Assembly (NCBI GenBank): GCA_016791115.1
Contig: JAEUNL010000029.1
Location: 1 to 64,000 of the forward strand
Direction of reading: 5' to 3'
Origin: Rhodocyclaceae bacterium
GTDB taxonomy: Bacteria; Pseudomonadota; Gammaproteobacteria; Burkholderiales; Rhodocyclaceae
DNA length: 64,000 nt
Both the position numbers and the translations under genes were made by a program. Each line of letters opens with the position of its first letter. Positions within the stretch are counted from its first letter, which is position 1. Below, piece after piece: positions 1-8,749 of the stretch. The notes under the pieces are model-generated. The model saw only the letters and a list, made by a program, of their open reading frames with translations, was not told the DNA's origin and made no database searches.

Positions 1-2712
1 CGTGCCGCTGATGCCGGCAATGCTGTAGCCAGTAATGCTGAGCGCTCCGCCGTCGATGTCCGTGGCGTTGTTGAGCAGGTCCCCGGCCGCTCCGTCGGCC
101 ACCGTGAGCGTGCTGTCTTCGGTGACGCTGTTGGTCTCGTCGCCGTCGACCGGCGGGTCGTTGACCGCACCGACCGGCCCCAGCGTCAGCGTGGCCGTGT
201 CCGTGCCACCGAGCCCGTCACTGATGGTGTAGCTCGCAACCGGAATCGCACCCGTGTAGTCCGGTGCCGGCGTGAAGGTGTACGCCCCGTTGGTGCCAAT
301 CGTCAGCGTGCCCACACCAGGGATCGTCGCCGTCTGCCCCGCCGTGAACGCTTCCGGCGTGCCGTCCCCATTGGTGTCGATGGCAAAGCCCGTGACCGTC
401 AGCGGGTTGCCGTCCGGATCGCTGTCCGCCGTGCCGTCCGTCAGCACGTTGCCGCTGACCGGCGTGTCTTCGGTCACCGGCGCACTGTTGTCCGTTGCCA
501 CCGGCGGGGTGTTCGAGCCCATCGTCAGCGTCAGCGTCGCGCTGTCCGTGCCGCCGTTGCCGTCGCTGATGCTGTACGTGGCAACCGGCACCGGGCCAGC
601 GTAGTTGGCCAACGGGGTGAAGGTGTACGCCCCATTGGTTCCAATCGTCAGCGTGCCCACGCCCGCAATGCTCGCCGTCTGCCCCGCCGTGAAGTTCTCC
701 GCCGTGCCATCCCCATTGGTGTCGATGGCAAAGCCCGTGACCGTCAGCGGGTCGCCTTCCACATCACTGTCCGGCGTGCCGTCCGTCAGCACGTTGCCGC
801 TCGCCGATCCGTTGATCGGCACACTGTTGACGTCGTCCGTCGCCACCGGCGGACTATTCGGGCCGCCCAACACGGTGAGTGTCAGCGTACTGCCGGCCGA
901 AAGCGCTCCGTCGGTAACCGTGTATGAAATCGCAGGCACTGTTCCGGTGAAGCCAGCGGCCGGAGTGAACGTATAAACCCCGTTGACCGCGATAGTCAGC
1001 GTGCCCACGCCCGCGATTGTCGCAGTCTGTCCCGGCGTGAACGTTTCCGGCGTGCCGTCACCGTTGGTATCGACTCTGAAACCGGTGACATTCAACGAAC
1101 GCCCTTCCGGATCCGTATCGTTGCTCAATACATTCCGCGAAATCGCAACGCCAGCAGGTGTCGATTCGGCATCGGGACTCGCGATCGGTGGAAGATTGAC
1201 CGGTGGCGCCACATTCACCGTAACCGTGGCTGTGCTTGTTGCGCCACTGGGGTCTACGACCGTGTAGGTGAAGGTTTCCGTGCCCGAGAACCCTGGATTG
1301 GGGCGATAGGTCAGCGAGCCGTCCGTATTGACCGTTACCGTCCCGTTGGATGCAGTCGGCGTTCCCACGATCGTGAGCGGATCGTCGTCTGGATCGGAAT
1401 CGTTGCCGAGCACGTTGATCGTGACCGGTTGCCCATTCTGGGTGCTCGCAGAATCGTTCACCGCCAGCGGCCCGTCATTGACCGGCGTAATCACGATCTG
1501 CTGAATCGCGCCGGGTGACGTGGCCCCCTGATTGTCGGTGACGGCAAATGGAATATCCACCGTGCCATTGAAGTTGGGCGCTGGCACAAAAACGAGTTGC
1601 ACCGAACCATCCGGTCCGACCGGAATCGGCTCTCCTGGTACGACCGGCGTGCCGTCAGGTTTGAACAGCGTGCCTTGCGAGGATGGAGGCAGCGTGGTGA
1701 CGGTGATCGACTGCAAAGGACTATCAGGGTCGGTACCGCGCAATGGCACGACGATGCTCTCGGTATCCTCCGGTGCGGTGATCGGTGAGCCGACAGTGGC
1801 CGTCGGCGTGTCATTCACGCCACCGATCGTGATCGTCAGCGTGGTGGTCGCGGAACCGCCCTTGCCGTCACTGACGGAATAGGTCACGACCTCGGTGAGC
1901 ACGCCACCGATGTTCAGCGCATTCACCGTCGGATTCGCGTTGTCGACGGAATACGTATAGGTTCCGTCTGCATTTAACACCAGCGTGCCGTAAGCAAGCG
2001 TCATCGGTGTTCCGGCGGCCACCGGGGCAGCGGTGCCGAACCGCGCCTGAGTGACTGTCAGGACATCCCCTTCCGGATCGGAATCCGCCTGATCGGCGTA
2101 GCCGGTTCCGTGCTTCAGGTTGGCCAGAACGTTGCCGCTCGTTGTCGACGGAAGGGTCGAATCGACCAGTTCGCTGACGGTGTTGGTGTCCGCAACGGCA
2201 ACAGGAAGCGCGTTGGAGGACAAGGAGTCGTCGCCAAGCCCGCCGATGGGAAGTTCGTTTGTCCTGTCGCCAGTACCGAAATCGAAGGAAATCGGGCTGA
2301 CCGGCTCGACGATGCGATCCAGTCGAACGAACGCGTGGCCGCCATCACTCCGGCCACCGCCACTGCGCAACCCGGCCGCCGGATCTTGAAGAAGATCGTC
2401 AATGTTGCGCCCCTGAGCCAGTGCGTCGATCACACGGCTGGTCTCGTCGCCGGCCAACTCTGCAGGTTTCTTGTCGGAATCAGCAGGAAGCGTATCGAAC
2501 GAGTCCGGATGCAACGGCTCATTGACGCGCGCAATGCGCACCGAACCGTCCTCGAAACCGAGTTCGACACGTCCGCCCTGCGAGGTAACGATCTGCTCGC
2601 CTTCGCGAATCACATCACCGATCGCAAGTTTGCGCATCGTCCCGTTAGGCGCCTTTGCATGGGCCTGCCCGACAATGAGAACGACCTTCGCTACGACGTT
2701 ATTGTTTGCCAT
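1..2712 (-). CDS. LapA-type giant repeat adhesin, N-terminal part (partial at window edge)
   Basis: The open frame runs 904 codons from ATG at 2712 off the window edge. Residues 1-145 match the retention module of LapA-family surface adhesins (start MANNNVVAKVVLIVGQ, later SFDTLP and FVRLDRIVEPVSPISF). A PAAG motif at residues 111-114 fits the cleavage site of the periplasmic protease LapG, which releases such adhesins when c-di-GMP falls. From about residue 170 the protein is tandem VCBS/cadherin-like repeats of about 100-116 residues rich in D, G, T and N (SDPEGD, TVNADGTY, YTVSDG types). Such proteins are exported by type I secretion through a C-terminal signal, which lies outside the window. 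It is the third gene after the exporter and fusion protein, 180 bp behind the latter. Seen: repeats, retention module, PAAG. Inferred: LapG/LapD control. Neither lapG nor lapD is visible here. Confidence 0.88.
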   Translation of the reverse strand, partial: MANNNVVAKVVLIVGQAHAKAPNGTMRKLAIGDVIREGEQIVTSQGGRVELGFEDGSVRIARVNEPLHPDSFDTLPADSDKKPAELAGDETSRVIDALAQGRNIDDLLQDPAAGLRSGGGRSDGGHAFVRLDRIVEPVSPISFDFGTGDRTNELPIGGLGDDSLSSNALPVAVADTNTVSELVDSTLPSTTSGNVLANLKHGTGYADQADSDPEGDVLTVTQARFGTAAPVAAGTPMTLAYGTLVLNADGTYTYSVDNANPTVNALNIGGVLTEVVTYSVSDGKGGSATTTLTITIGGVNDTPTATVGSPITAPEDTESIVVPLRGTDPDSPLQSITVTTLPPSSQGTLFKPDGTPVVPGEPIPVGPDGSVQLVFVPAPNFNGTVDIPFAVTDNQGATSPGAIQQIVITPVNDGPLAVNDSASTQNGQPVTINVLGNDSDPDDDPLTIVGTPTASNGTVTVNTDGSLTYRPNPGFSGTETFTYTVVDPSGATSTATVTVNVAPPVNLPPIASPDAESTPAGVAISRNVLSNDTDPEGRSLNVTGFRVDTNGDGTPETFTPGQTATIAGVGTLTIAVNGVYTFTPAAGFTGTVPAISYTVTDGALSAGSTLTLTVLGGPNSPPVATDDVNSVPINGSASGNVLTDGTPDSDVEGDPLTVTGFAIDTNGDGTAENFTAGQTASIAGVGTLTIGTNGAYTFTPLANYAGPVPVATYSISDGNGGTDSATLTLTMGSNTPPVATDNSAPVTEDTPVSGNVLTDGTADSDPDGNPLTVTGFAIDTNGDGTPEAFTAGQTATIPGVGTLTIGTNGAYTFTPAPDYTGAIPVASYTISDGLGGTDTATLTLGPVGAVNDPPVDGDETNSVTEDSTLTVADGAAGDLLNNATDIDGGALSITGYSIAGISGT
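272..964. repeat. tandem DNA repeats coding adhesin domains (period 345-348 bp)
   Basis: Two adjacent units beginning near 272 and 617 are highly similar at the DNA level over their whole length, and a third, more diverged unit begins near 965. Each codes one adhesin domain of 115-116 residues ending in a SDG-type strand. Near-identical DNA suggests recent duplication, and such arrays expand or contract by recombination. Assemblies often collapse them. Confidence 0.8.
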
Positions 2713-2892
2713 GTTTCAACCCGATCTCAGAAATCGCCTTTCGGCCCTGCCCCCGTACCCGGGACACATCTCCCCGAGAGGAGAATAAATGAATTCCCGC
2801 TACCCGCCCTGCACCAATGCAAGAATCTGTGACAAGCTCCCGCAAGCCGGTCAATCGATTGCCAAGTGCATCACGTTTCGCTGTTTCCATGC

Positions 2893-4305
2893 CTAGCGTT
2901 CGGTCAGCGCAACGGATTTTGCCCGCAGCACCGGCTTCAACAGATATGACAAAACGCTCTTCTTCCCAGTCTTGACGTCCACCTCGGCCACCATGCCCGG
3001 AATCACCGGCAGGTTCGCCGCCAGACGCGGTTTCTGCGTGCGAACCCGGATGACGTAGAACGCGTTGCCCTTCTCGTCCGTAACCGTGTCGGAGGCGATG
3101 TGATCCACCGTCGCTTCCAGTCCGCCGTAAATCGAAAAATCATAGGCAGTGAATTTCACCAAAGCCGGTTGGCCGGCTGCGAGAAATCCAATGTCCTTCG
3201 GCGCGATTCGCGCTTCAAGCAGCAGCGCGTCGTCAAGTGGAACGATCTCGACAACCTCCTTGCCAGGCTGCACGACGCCACCAACAGTATTGACGAGGAT
3301 CCGGTTGATCGTGCCCTTCACTGGCGATCGAACCATTGCCTTGTCGACACGGTCTGCAAGAGCAACGCCGCCCTCCGAAAGACTGTTCAACTTCAATGCC
3401 GTCTCGGAAAGCTCCTTGCGCGCCTCGTTGCGGAAGTTCAGCTCGACCTCCTGGATCTTGCGTTGCGCCTCTCCGATCGCCGAGCCGACGCGCGCGATCT
3501 GCGCTGCCGACTGGTCACGCTCGCCGCGGTAGCGGGACACATCTCGCTCGAGGCGCAGGATGTCGACCTCCGACACCGCACCCGACGCGATCAGCGGCTT
3601 GGTGACGGTCAGTTCGCGTATCGCAAGATCGAGACCCTGCTGCGCTGCCTCCTTGCGCGACTGGACTTCGACAAGCTCCTGCTGGCGCTGCGCGAGTTGC
3701 TGCCGGTATATCGCCACCGTGGTCTCGAGTTCCGAACGGCGCGACTCGTACAACGACCGCTCCGCCGCGACGGTATCCGGATCTTCCTTGACGACCTCCG
3801 GCGGTGGAACGAAGGGTGTGCCCTCAGCCAGAGCACGCAGTCGCGCCGCCCGGGCCTGCAGCGACAGGTATTGCGAACGCGATTCACGCATCGTCGAGAC
3901 GAAGCGCGTCTGGTCGATGCGCAGCAGGAGTTGCCCGGCATCGACGACCTGACCCTCCTTCACCAGCACCTCGGATACCACACCACCGTCGACACTCTGT
4001 ATGACCTGAAGTTGGCGCGACGGAATCACCTTGCCCTCCCCGCGCGTCACTTCGTCAATCTGCGCCAGCGAAGCCCACGTTATCAGCGTAACGACGATCA
4101 CCATCGCCGAGCGCAGCACGAATCGCGCACGCAGGGGTTCCTGCATCACGATGGCCCTGTCGGCATCGTCGACGAAGGACAGTGCCCTTTCTTCGGCGCC
4201 GGGCCAGCGCCCGAAGGCCCGCTGCAACAGCGGATCGGCCGTCTGCCGCACGCGATCCATCACACCGAAGACGCCGCGTCCGGCGTTGATCAGCCCGGGC
4301 TTCAT
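2893..4305 (-). CDS. lapC: type I secretion membrane fusion protein (HlyD family, LapC-like)
   Basis: A 470-residue HlyD/LapC-type periplasmic adaptor linking the inner-membrane ABC exporter to a TolC-like outer-membrane channel. A short cytoplasmic N-terminus is followed by one membrane segment at about residues 64-84 (VLRSAMVIVVTLITWASL). Next come a barrel-sandwich half (VIQSVDGGVVSEVLVKEGQVV), a long charged coiled coil at about residues 135-310, the second half-lipoyl (VKGTINRI) and a C-terminal beta domain with GMVAEVDVKTGKKSVLSYLL. The start ATG overlaps the stop of the upstream exporter as ATGA, showing translational coupling. Length is usual for the family. The gene symbol follows from operon context with the adhesin. 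No TolC-like lapE is seen in the window. Confidence 0.88.
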   Translation of the reverse strand: MKPGLINAGRGVFGVMDRVRQTADPLLQRAFGRWPGAEERALSFVDDADRAIVMQEPLRARFVLRSAMVIVVTLITWASLAQIDEVTRGEGKVIPSRQLQVIQSVDGGVVSEVLVKEGQVVDAGQLLLRIDQTRFVSTMRESRSQYLSLQARAARLRALAEGTPFVPPPEVVKEDPDTVAAERSLYESRRSELETTVAIYRQQLAQRQQELVEVQSRKEAAQQGLDLAIRELTVTKPLIASGAVSEVDILRLERDVSRYRGERDQSAAQIARVGSAIGEAQRKIQEVELNFRNEARKELSETALKLNSLSEGGVALADRVDKAMVRSPVKGTINRILVNTVGGVVQPGKEVVEIVPLDDALLLEARIAPKDIGFLAAGQPALVKFTAYDFSIYGGLEATVDHIASDTVTDEKGNAFYVIRVRTQKPRLAANLPVIPGMVAEVDVKTGKKSVLSYLLKPVLRAKSVALTER

Positions 4306-6506
4306 GAGGCCCTCGCAATCTTGCCGCTCTGCAGCGCTTCGATGACCTTGTCACGAGGCCCGTCGGCAAGTATTCGTCCGCCATCTACCACGATGATCCG
4401 GTCGACCATGTCAAGCAGGCTGGTTCGGTGCGTGACCAGAACGACCGATTTCCCCGCGGCATAACGCTTCAGGTTGTCCTTGATGCGCTCTTCGGTCGAA
4501 AAATCCATGGCACTCGTCGGCTCGTCCAGCAGCAGGATCGGTGCATTACCGAGCACCGCGCGGGCGACCGCAACGCTCTGGCGCTGACCGCCCGACAGCG
4601 ATTCGCCGCGCTCGCCGATTAGCATGTCGAAGCCCTGCGGGTGCGCATTGACGAATTCGCCAAGCCCCGCGATCTCCGCCGCCGCGACGACGGCCGCATC
4701 GTCGAACTGAGGCTGCCCGAGCACGATGTTGTCGCGCAAGGTACCGAAAAAGAGCGTTGCATCCTGTCCGACATAGCCCACGTTGCGACGCATGTCGGCC
4801 GGGTCGAGCTGGCGCACGTCGATGCCATCAAGTAGAACGGCACCCGATGTGGGACGATACAGCCCGAGAATGAGCTTCTCCACCGTCGTCTTGCCGGAGC
4901 CGACGCGGCCGATCAGCGCCACCTTCTCGCCCGCAGCGATGCGGAACGACACGTTGCGCAGCGCCGAATCCTGCCGGTTGGGGTAGCTGAAACTCACATC
5001 CTTGAACTCGATGTCGCCGCGCAGTTCGCGGCGCTGAATGAAGTTCGCACCCGGCGGCCGCTCGACCGGGTTGTTCATCGTCTTGTCGAGCGACTCGAGC
5101 GATGTCCGCGCGGTCTGGTATTGCATCAAGAGCCCGACGAGTTGCCCCAGCGGCGCAAGCGCCCGCGAGGCCAGCATCGAACAGGCAATCAGGCCGCCCA
5201 TCGAAAGCTGGTTTTCGGCGATCAAGTAGACCCCGAGCAGCACCACCGCCACCGAGACCAGTTGCTGGACCGTGCTGGCCCCGTTGACGGCGGATGCCGA
5301 CAGGATCCGTGTCTGGTTCGACACCCGCGACAGGAAGGCGGCCGACGTTTCCCAGCGCGACTGCATCTGCGCCTCGGCGCCGTGGGCCTTGATCGTCTCC
5401 AGGCCGGTCAGGCTCTCCACAAGTGTCGCATTTCGCTGCGCGGCTGCGCGGTAGGTCGTTTCCGACAGTTCGTGCATGCGATGCTGGATCACAAACGCAT
5501 AGGCCGCAACGATCAGGATGCCCGCCAAAGGGGGCAGGATCAGCGGCCAGGCGATCCACGCGGTCACCAATAGGAAAATTACCGCGAACGGAAGGTCGAT
5601 CAGCGCAGTGACTGTCGCCGAAGTGATGAAATCCCGCACTGACTCGAAGGATCGGAGGTTGGCCGCAAACGAGCCGACCGACGCCGGTCGCTCCTCCATG
5701 CGCATGCCCAGCACGCGCTCCATGATCAACGCCGAAAGCTGCAAATCCACACGCGCGCTGGCAAGATCGACGAAATAGCCCCGCAGCATGCGCAGCACGA
5801 CATCCGCGATCAGAACGACTCCGACACCGATCGCCAGCACCCACAGCGTCTCGAGAGCACGATTGGGCACGACCCGGTCATACACGTTCATGGTGAACAG
5901 CGGCACCGCGAGCGCAAACAGGTTGATCAGCAGCGCGGCGCCAAGCACATCGCGATACACCGGCCACTGCTGTTCAAGCGCACCCCAGAACCAGTGCGCC
6001 GGTTGCGTATCCCCAACCGTCGGCGTACGACTGTCGAACCGGAACACGGGACGCGCAAAGGCAGCAATGCCGAGATAGCGCGCCAGCAATTCGTCGCGAG
6101 AAATCGTCGCTTCGCCCTGCCCGGTTTCCGGAAACAGCACCCGCGCGATGGAACCCGCATCATCCCACCCGATCAGCACGCACGCGTTGTTCGCGTCGAC
6201 CAGCAGGATGGCCGGCAGCAACGTCGGGTCGATCTTGTCCAGCGGGCGACGCAGCAGTTTGCACGACAGCCCGGCACGTGCCGCGGCGCGCGGCAGAAGC
6301 GAGGGCGTCAGAACCCCCCGCTCCAGCGGTAGCCCTGCGGACAACGCAGCACGCGTCGTCGGCCGGCCGTTGAGGCGCGCAACCTCGACCAGACAGTCGA
6401 GCAGCGGATCGTGGTGCAGCAGATCCTCGCGCAGCACCGCGCTTTGGCCTGCGACATTGCGACTCACTGACATATCAGCCTGCGTTTTTCGGAGCGGTTC
6501 ACTCAT
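4302..6506 (-). CDS. lapB: type I secretion ABC exporter with C39-like domain (LapB-like)
   Basis: A 734-residue permease-ATPase that exports the adhesin. Residues 1-150 form a C39-peptidase-like domain; the usual catalytic cysteine context is not recognisable (the region reads HHDPLLDCLVEVARL), as in LapB/HlyB-type exporters that bind but do not cleave their substrate. About six membrane helices follow at residues 170-460. The nucleotide-binding domain has Walker A GRVGSGKTT, signature LSGGQRQ and Walker B ILLLDEPTSAMD. The ATG at 6506 has only a weak purine tract; a second ATG twelve codons in is possible. It is the first gene of the lap operon and stops in an ATGA overlap with lapC. Confidence 0.9.
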   Translation of the reverse strand: MSEPLRKTQADMSVSRNVAGQSAVLREDLLHHDPLLDCLVEVARLNGRPTTRAALSAGLPLERGVLTPSLLPRAAARAGLSCKLLRRPLDKIDPTLLPAILLVDANNACVLIGWDDAGSIARVLFPETGQGEATISRDELLARYLGIAAFARPVFRFDSRTPTVGDTQPAHWFWGALEQQWPVYRDVLGAALLINLFALAVPLFTMNVYDRVVPNRALETLWVLAIGVGVVLIADVVLRMLRGYFVDLASARVDLQLSALIMERVLGMRMEERPASVGSFAANLRSFESVRDFITSATVTALIDLPFAVIFLLVTAWIAWPLILPPLAGILIVAAYAFVIQHRMHELSETTYRAAAQRNATLVESLTGLETIKAHGAEAQMQSRWETSAAFLSRVSNQTRILSASAVNGASTVQQLVSVAVVLLGVYLIAENQLSMGGLIACSMLASRALAPLGQLVGLLMQYQTARTSLESLDKTMNNPVERPPGANFIQRRELRGDIEFKDVSFSYPNRQDSALRNVSFRIAAGEKVALIGRVGSGKTTVEKLILGLYRPTSGAVLLDGIDVRQLDPADMRRNVGYVGQDATLFFGTLRDNIVLGQPQFDDAAVVAAAEIAGLGEFVNAHPQGFDMLIGERGESLSGGQRQSVAVARAVLGNAPILLLDEPTSAMDFSTEERIKDNLKRYAAGKSVVLVTHRTSLLDMVDRIIVVDGGRILADGPRDKVIEALQSGKIARAS

Positions 6507-7012
6507 ACGCTTTTTCGCTTTCTCGACATACGCTTATCGGCGGGCATCCGATGGACTTGATGCAATCCGGGGCCAGAAGCGTGCGGATTGTCACGATTGC
6601 GCGTGAACCCTCATGGATTGATAGCAATTATCATCGAAAAATCAATGTAAAACAGCGACTTTCAGCGAAATCGCGCGAAGCCGTATACCACGGCGAGCGC
6701 AATCGCCAACACGCAGTGCCTGGTCCGGATGACGGGAATGGCGATTCCGCAGAGCGCTCCTACGCACGCTCCATAGTCAGAACTACCGGTTTATCGCCCT
6801 GCAAGTGGGAGAATGTCAGGAGCCATCCTTGTAACCCTTATGAATACTAGGGTTTGACAAACTTTTGTCAGGAGTGCCGTTGGCCGGACCAAGGATCAAG
6901 GGAGGTCTGGCCGGGCTGATGGGCAAGCCGTTGCACCGCGCGCAGCCGGCCGCAAACCGTGCCACGCGGGCCGAGATCGAATGAAAACGGGGAAACGGCG
7001 AGAATCAGACGG
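6507..7012. other. non-coding region upstream of lap operon
   Basis: About 500 bp lie between the lapB start and the island end. No convincing gene is seen on either strand. The part nearest lapB is AT-richer than the surroundings and is the natural place for the lap promoter, but no clear sigma-70 pair can be fixed. A near-perfect palindrome TGACAAA-C-TTTTGTCA sits at 6855-6870 and could be an operator. Before island insertion this stretch would have followed tRNA-Ser directly. Confidence 0.5.
6855..6870. promoter_or_regulatory. palindrome TGACAAA-C-TTTTGTCA
   Basis: Two arms of 7-8 bp around a single base, in the non-coding region about 350 bp upstream of lapB. Its symmetry and AT-rich context suit a dimeric regulator site. 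The binding protein is unknown and no promoter is clearly attached to it. Confidence 0.35.
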
Positions 7013-7034
7013 GTGGCGGAGAGGGTGGGATTCG
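7013..7034. repeat. attL core, 22-bp direct repeat of tRNA-Ser 3' end
   Basis: Identical over 22 bp to 20272-20293, beginning GTGGCGGAGAGGGTGGG and ending ATTCG. Identity stops sharply on both sides. Only the acceptor/T-arm part of the tRNA is duplicated, as expected after site-specific integration into a tRNA 3' end. Confidence 0.88.
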
Positions 7035-7092
7035 GGCCACGCAACCCTAGATCAAGCATCCATGCGGGTTTCAGCTGGGTCGGCTTCGTCTT

Positions 7093-7113
7093 TGTTCCCA
7101 GCAATGTTCCCAG
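7093..7113. repeat. left arm-type site, paired GTTCCCAG
   Basis: Two GTTCCCAG octamers with 12-bp spacing (TGTTCCCAG-CAA-TGTTCCCAG) lie 58 bp inside the left core repeat. The same 21-bp pattern, differing at two bases, lies 63 bp inside the right core at 20188-20208. Paired direct repeats flanking a core are typical arm-type binding sites of tyrosine integrases. That role is inferred here. Confidence 0.6.
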
Positions 7114-7205
7114 CGGGCGCCGACTTGGCCTCAGTATCGCATTGATGATAGGGGCTCTCAAGGGCTGCAAGCGTACTTATATCCGGCTCTCGGACGTTGC
7201 GACAC

Positions 7206-7784
7206 TCAATACCTGAAAGCTCCATTGCATTTCGGACAGCGGAAGTCTAACTGCCCGGGGCTTGCGGGGACTTTCGCGAAGTGACAGGTCGGGCACGTCA
7301 TTGTGTGCCCTGCTGATGGAGTGGAGGCCTCCGTTACACCGGGAGGCTTGGCAACCGGGGGGCTATGCGGTGGGTTAGGTGATGCCTGATTCAACCTTTG
7401 CGGCTGGATTGGCTGGCTGGGCTTGCCTCCATTGCTGCCGGGCGCGGTTGGCTTTGGCACCGGCGCTGCCTGCTTCGGCGCAGCCGGCTTTTGCTGGAGC
7501 GACTGGGGAGTTGCCGGTTGCAGTTCGACGACCCGATCCAAGTCTGCCGGGCACTTGAACGTGCCCTTCTGACGCAGGATCACCTCGATCTTCTCCTTGA
7601 GCGACCGGCTGCCGAGCAATGCGTTGAGCGTCTTGCAGCAAGCAACACAGTTGTCTTCGGCGTTGGTTCCGCCGTTTGCCGATGCAACCAAATGCTCGAT
7701 GCTCGCGTCGCTCTTTGGGAGTTGCTTCCCACAAAAGAAACATTCTCCTCCTTGCAGGTACAGTAGGCGATCAAGTGTTTTCAT
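7206..7784 (-). CDS. HNH-type nuclease domain protein with C-terminal zinc ribbon
   Basis: A 192-residue island protein in three parts. Residues 1-60 resemble a small HNH endonuclease with a zinc-binding pair C15/C18 (GECFFCGKQLP), the histidine in SIEHLVASANGGT (H31), N45 in EDN and a Cys group at 46-50. Residues 90-155 are a Pro/Gln/Ala-rich linker with no expected fold. Residues 160-192 form a zinc ribbon with C164, C167, C183 and C186 (CPTCH...CPKCNGAF). HNH proteins next to restriction systems often nick or cleave foreign DNA. Whether this one is catalytic or mainly binds DNA cannot be told. It lies 50 bp behind the small zinc-ribbon gene and is the last gene before attL. Confidence 0.72.
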   Translation of the reverse strand: MKTLDRLLYLQGGECFFCGKQLPKSDASIEHLVASANGGTNAEDNCVACCKTLNALLGSRSLKEKIEVILRQKGTFKCPADLDRVVELQPATPQSLQQKPAAPKQAAPVPKPTAPGSNGGKPSQPIQPQRLNQASPNPPHSPPVAKPPGVTEASTPSAGHTMTCPTCHFAKVPASPGQLDFRCPKCNGAFRY

Positions 7785-7834
7785 TCAGTCTCGTCCAAGT
7801 GTGGGTCTACGCTGCCTACGGGTCACCTGCCTTT

Positions 7835-8071
7835 TCACCCGTCCTCCCAACGGCCCGGTTCGCCGCGCTTGGGGCAGCGAATTTCCATGACGTTCAGGGG
7901 ACCAGCGGCGTACCCAAACGTGAATGCGCCAATTAGGTCTTTGATGATTCGCGCGAGTAAAAAGATCTCCTTCAAGTTTCGAAAACAGGCGCGGACGAGT
8001 GAAGACAGGAATGTGGTGAACTCTTGATAGGTCGACATTTTGTAACCGCAGTTCAAGCATTTCAATGACAT
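7835..8071 (-). CDS. small zinc-ribbon-like protein, unknown function
   Basis: A 78-residue protein starting MSLKCLNCGYKMS. The start at 8071 was chosen because a strong Shine-Dalgarno AAGGGAG lies six bases upstream. An N-terminal CxxC (CLNCG) and a C-terminal CPKRGEPGRWEDG enclose a hydrophobic middle (FLSSLVRACFRNLKEIFLLA). The C-terminal motif looks like half a zinc ribbon in which the second cysteine (CPKCGE in typical ribbons) is arginine, so metal binding may be lost or altered. It sits between the HEPN-like gene and the HNH gene, all co-directional. The family is not recognised. Confidence 0.55.
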   Translation of the reverse strand: MSLKCLNCGYKMSTYQEFTTFLSSLVRACFRNLKEIFLLARIIKDLIGAFTFGYAAGPLNVMEIRCPKRGEPGRWEDG

Positions 8072-8143
8072 ACGCAACTCCCTTCCCTTGCTCTTCGCGT
8101 CTGCTCTATTCACCGCTAGTCTCAATAGGGCGACAGATCCCTA

Positions 8144-8749
8144 TCAAGGCTTGCGTGATAGGCCCTTCAAGTCATCCAGCATCCGCAATGTATCCCGAGT
8201 CGCATCGAGGTTGAACGCATGGGTGCTGTCGTCATGCGCGAGCGACAGGGTATTCATCAACTGCTTGGTAAGGTCAATCAACTCCTTGAGTTCGTCGCGT
8301 GTCACATTCGCCTTTCCGAAGACGTCTTCCACCGAAAGATCAAGGATGCGATGTCCAAACGCCTCGTTTCTAAGAACGCTCACCTTGACCCAAAGTGGTC
8401 TCGCCCGCGCATAGATCTTGTCAACCTCTTCGAAAACACTTGCCGGGAAGACATTTGGATCTCGAATAATCTTCAAGAGAGACGGGATATTGAAGGTATC
8501 GCGTCGTGTCTCGTACAGCCGATAAAGTGCCATCAGAAGCGCAACGAAGTGGGCGTGAATGGAAGTCGTGAAGAACTGCAGATACCTGTTCATCGCATCT
8601 GCGTACAGCGGCCTCGTATCCCGACTCTTGAACACCCACCAGACATCAAAATTGAGACTTGCAACGATGACAGTCTGGCGAAGCTCCGACACGTATTGAT
8701 CAACAGTCACTTTCATTTTGACCCAGTCATTGCATTCCCGTAGCCCCAT
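8144..8749 (-). CDS. HEPN domain protein, AbiU2-like, coupled to hsdR
   Basis: A 201-residue, mainly helical protein. The start at 8749 has an ideal ribosome site (GGGAG six bases upstream) that lies inside the end of hsdR; the genes overlap by 23 bp, so translation is probably coupled. The key motif is LRNEAFGH at residues 126-133, the R-N-x4-H signature of HEPN RNases (R127, N128, H133). The N-terminal half (YVSELRQTVIVASLNFDVW, FFTTSIHAHFVALLMALYRLYE) resembles the AbiU2 branch known from abortive infection. Known of the family: HEPN proteins often cut RNA when infection is sensed. Inferred: a second, suicide-type defence behind the restriction system. A cytosolic dimer is likely. No obvious partner antitoxin is adjacent. 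Confidence 0.65.
   Translation of the reverse strand: MGLRECNDWVKMKVTVDQYVSELRQTVIVASLNFDVWWVFKSRDTRPLYADAMNRYLQFFTTSIHAHFVALLMALYRLYETRRDTFNIPSLLKIIRDPNVFPASVFEEVDKIYARARPLWVKVSVLRNEAFGHRILDLSVEDVFGKANVTRDELKELIDLTKQLMNTLSLAHDDSTHAFNLDATRDTLRMLDDLKGLSRKP

Noticed and set aside
35..1882. Several small plus-strand frames in the adhesin region
   Set aside because: All are reverse-strand readings of the tandem repeats (Val/Pro/Ser-rich), not genes.
6868..7216. Small frames across the attL region on both strands
   Set aside because: They span the island boundary and read through attL and arm-site DNA; no ribosome site or family.
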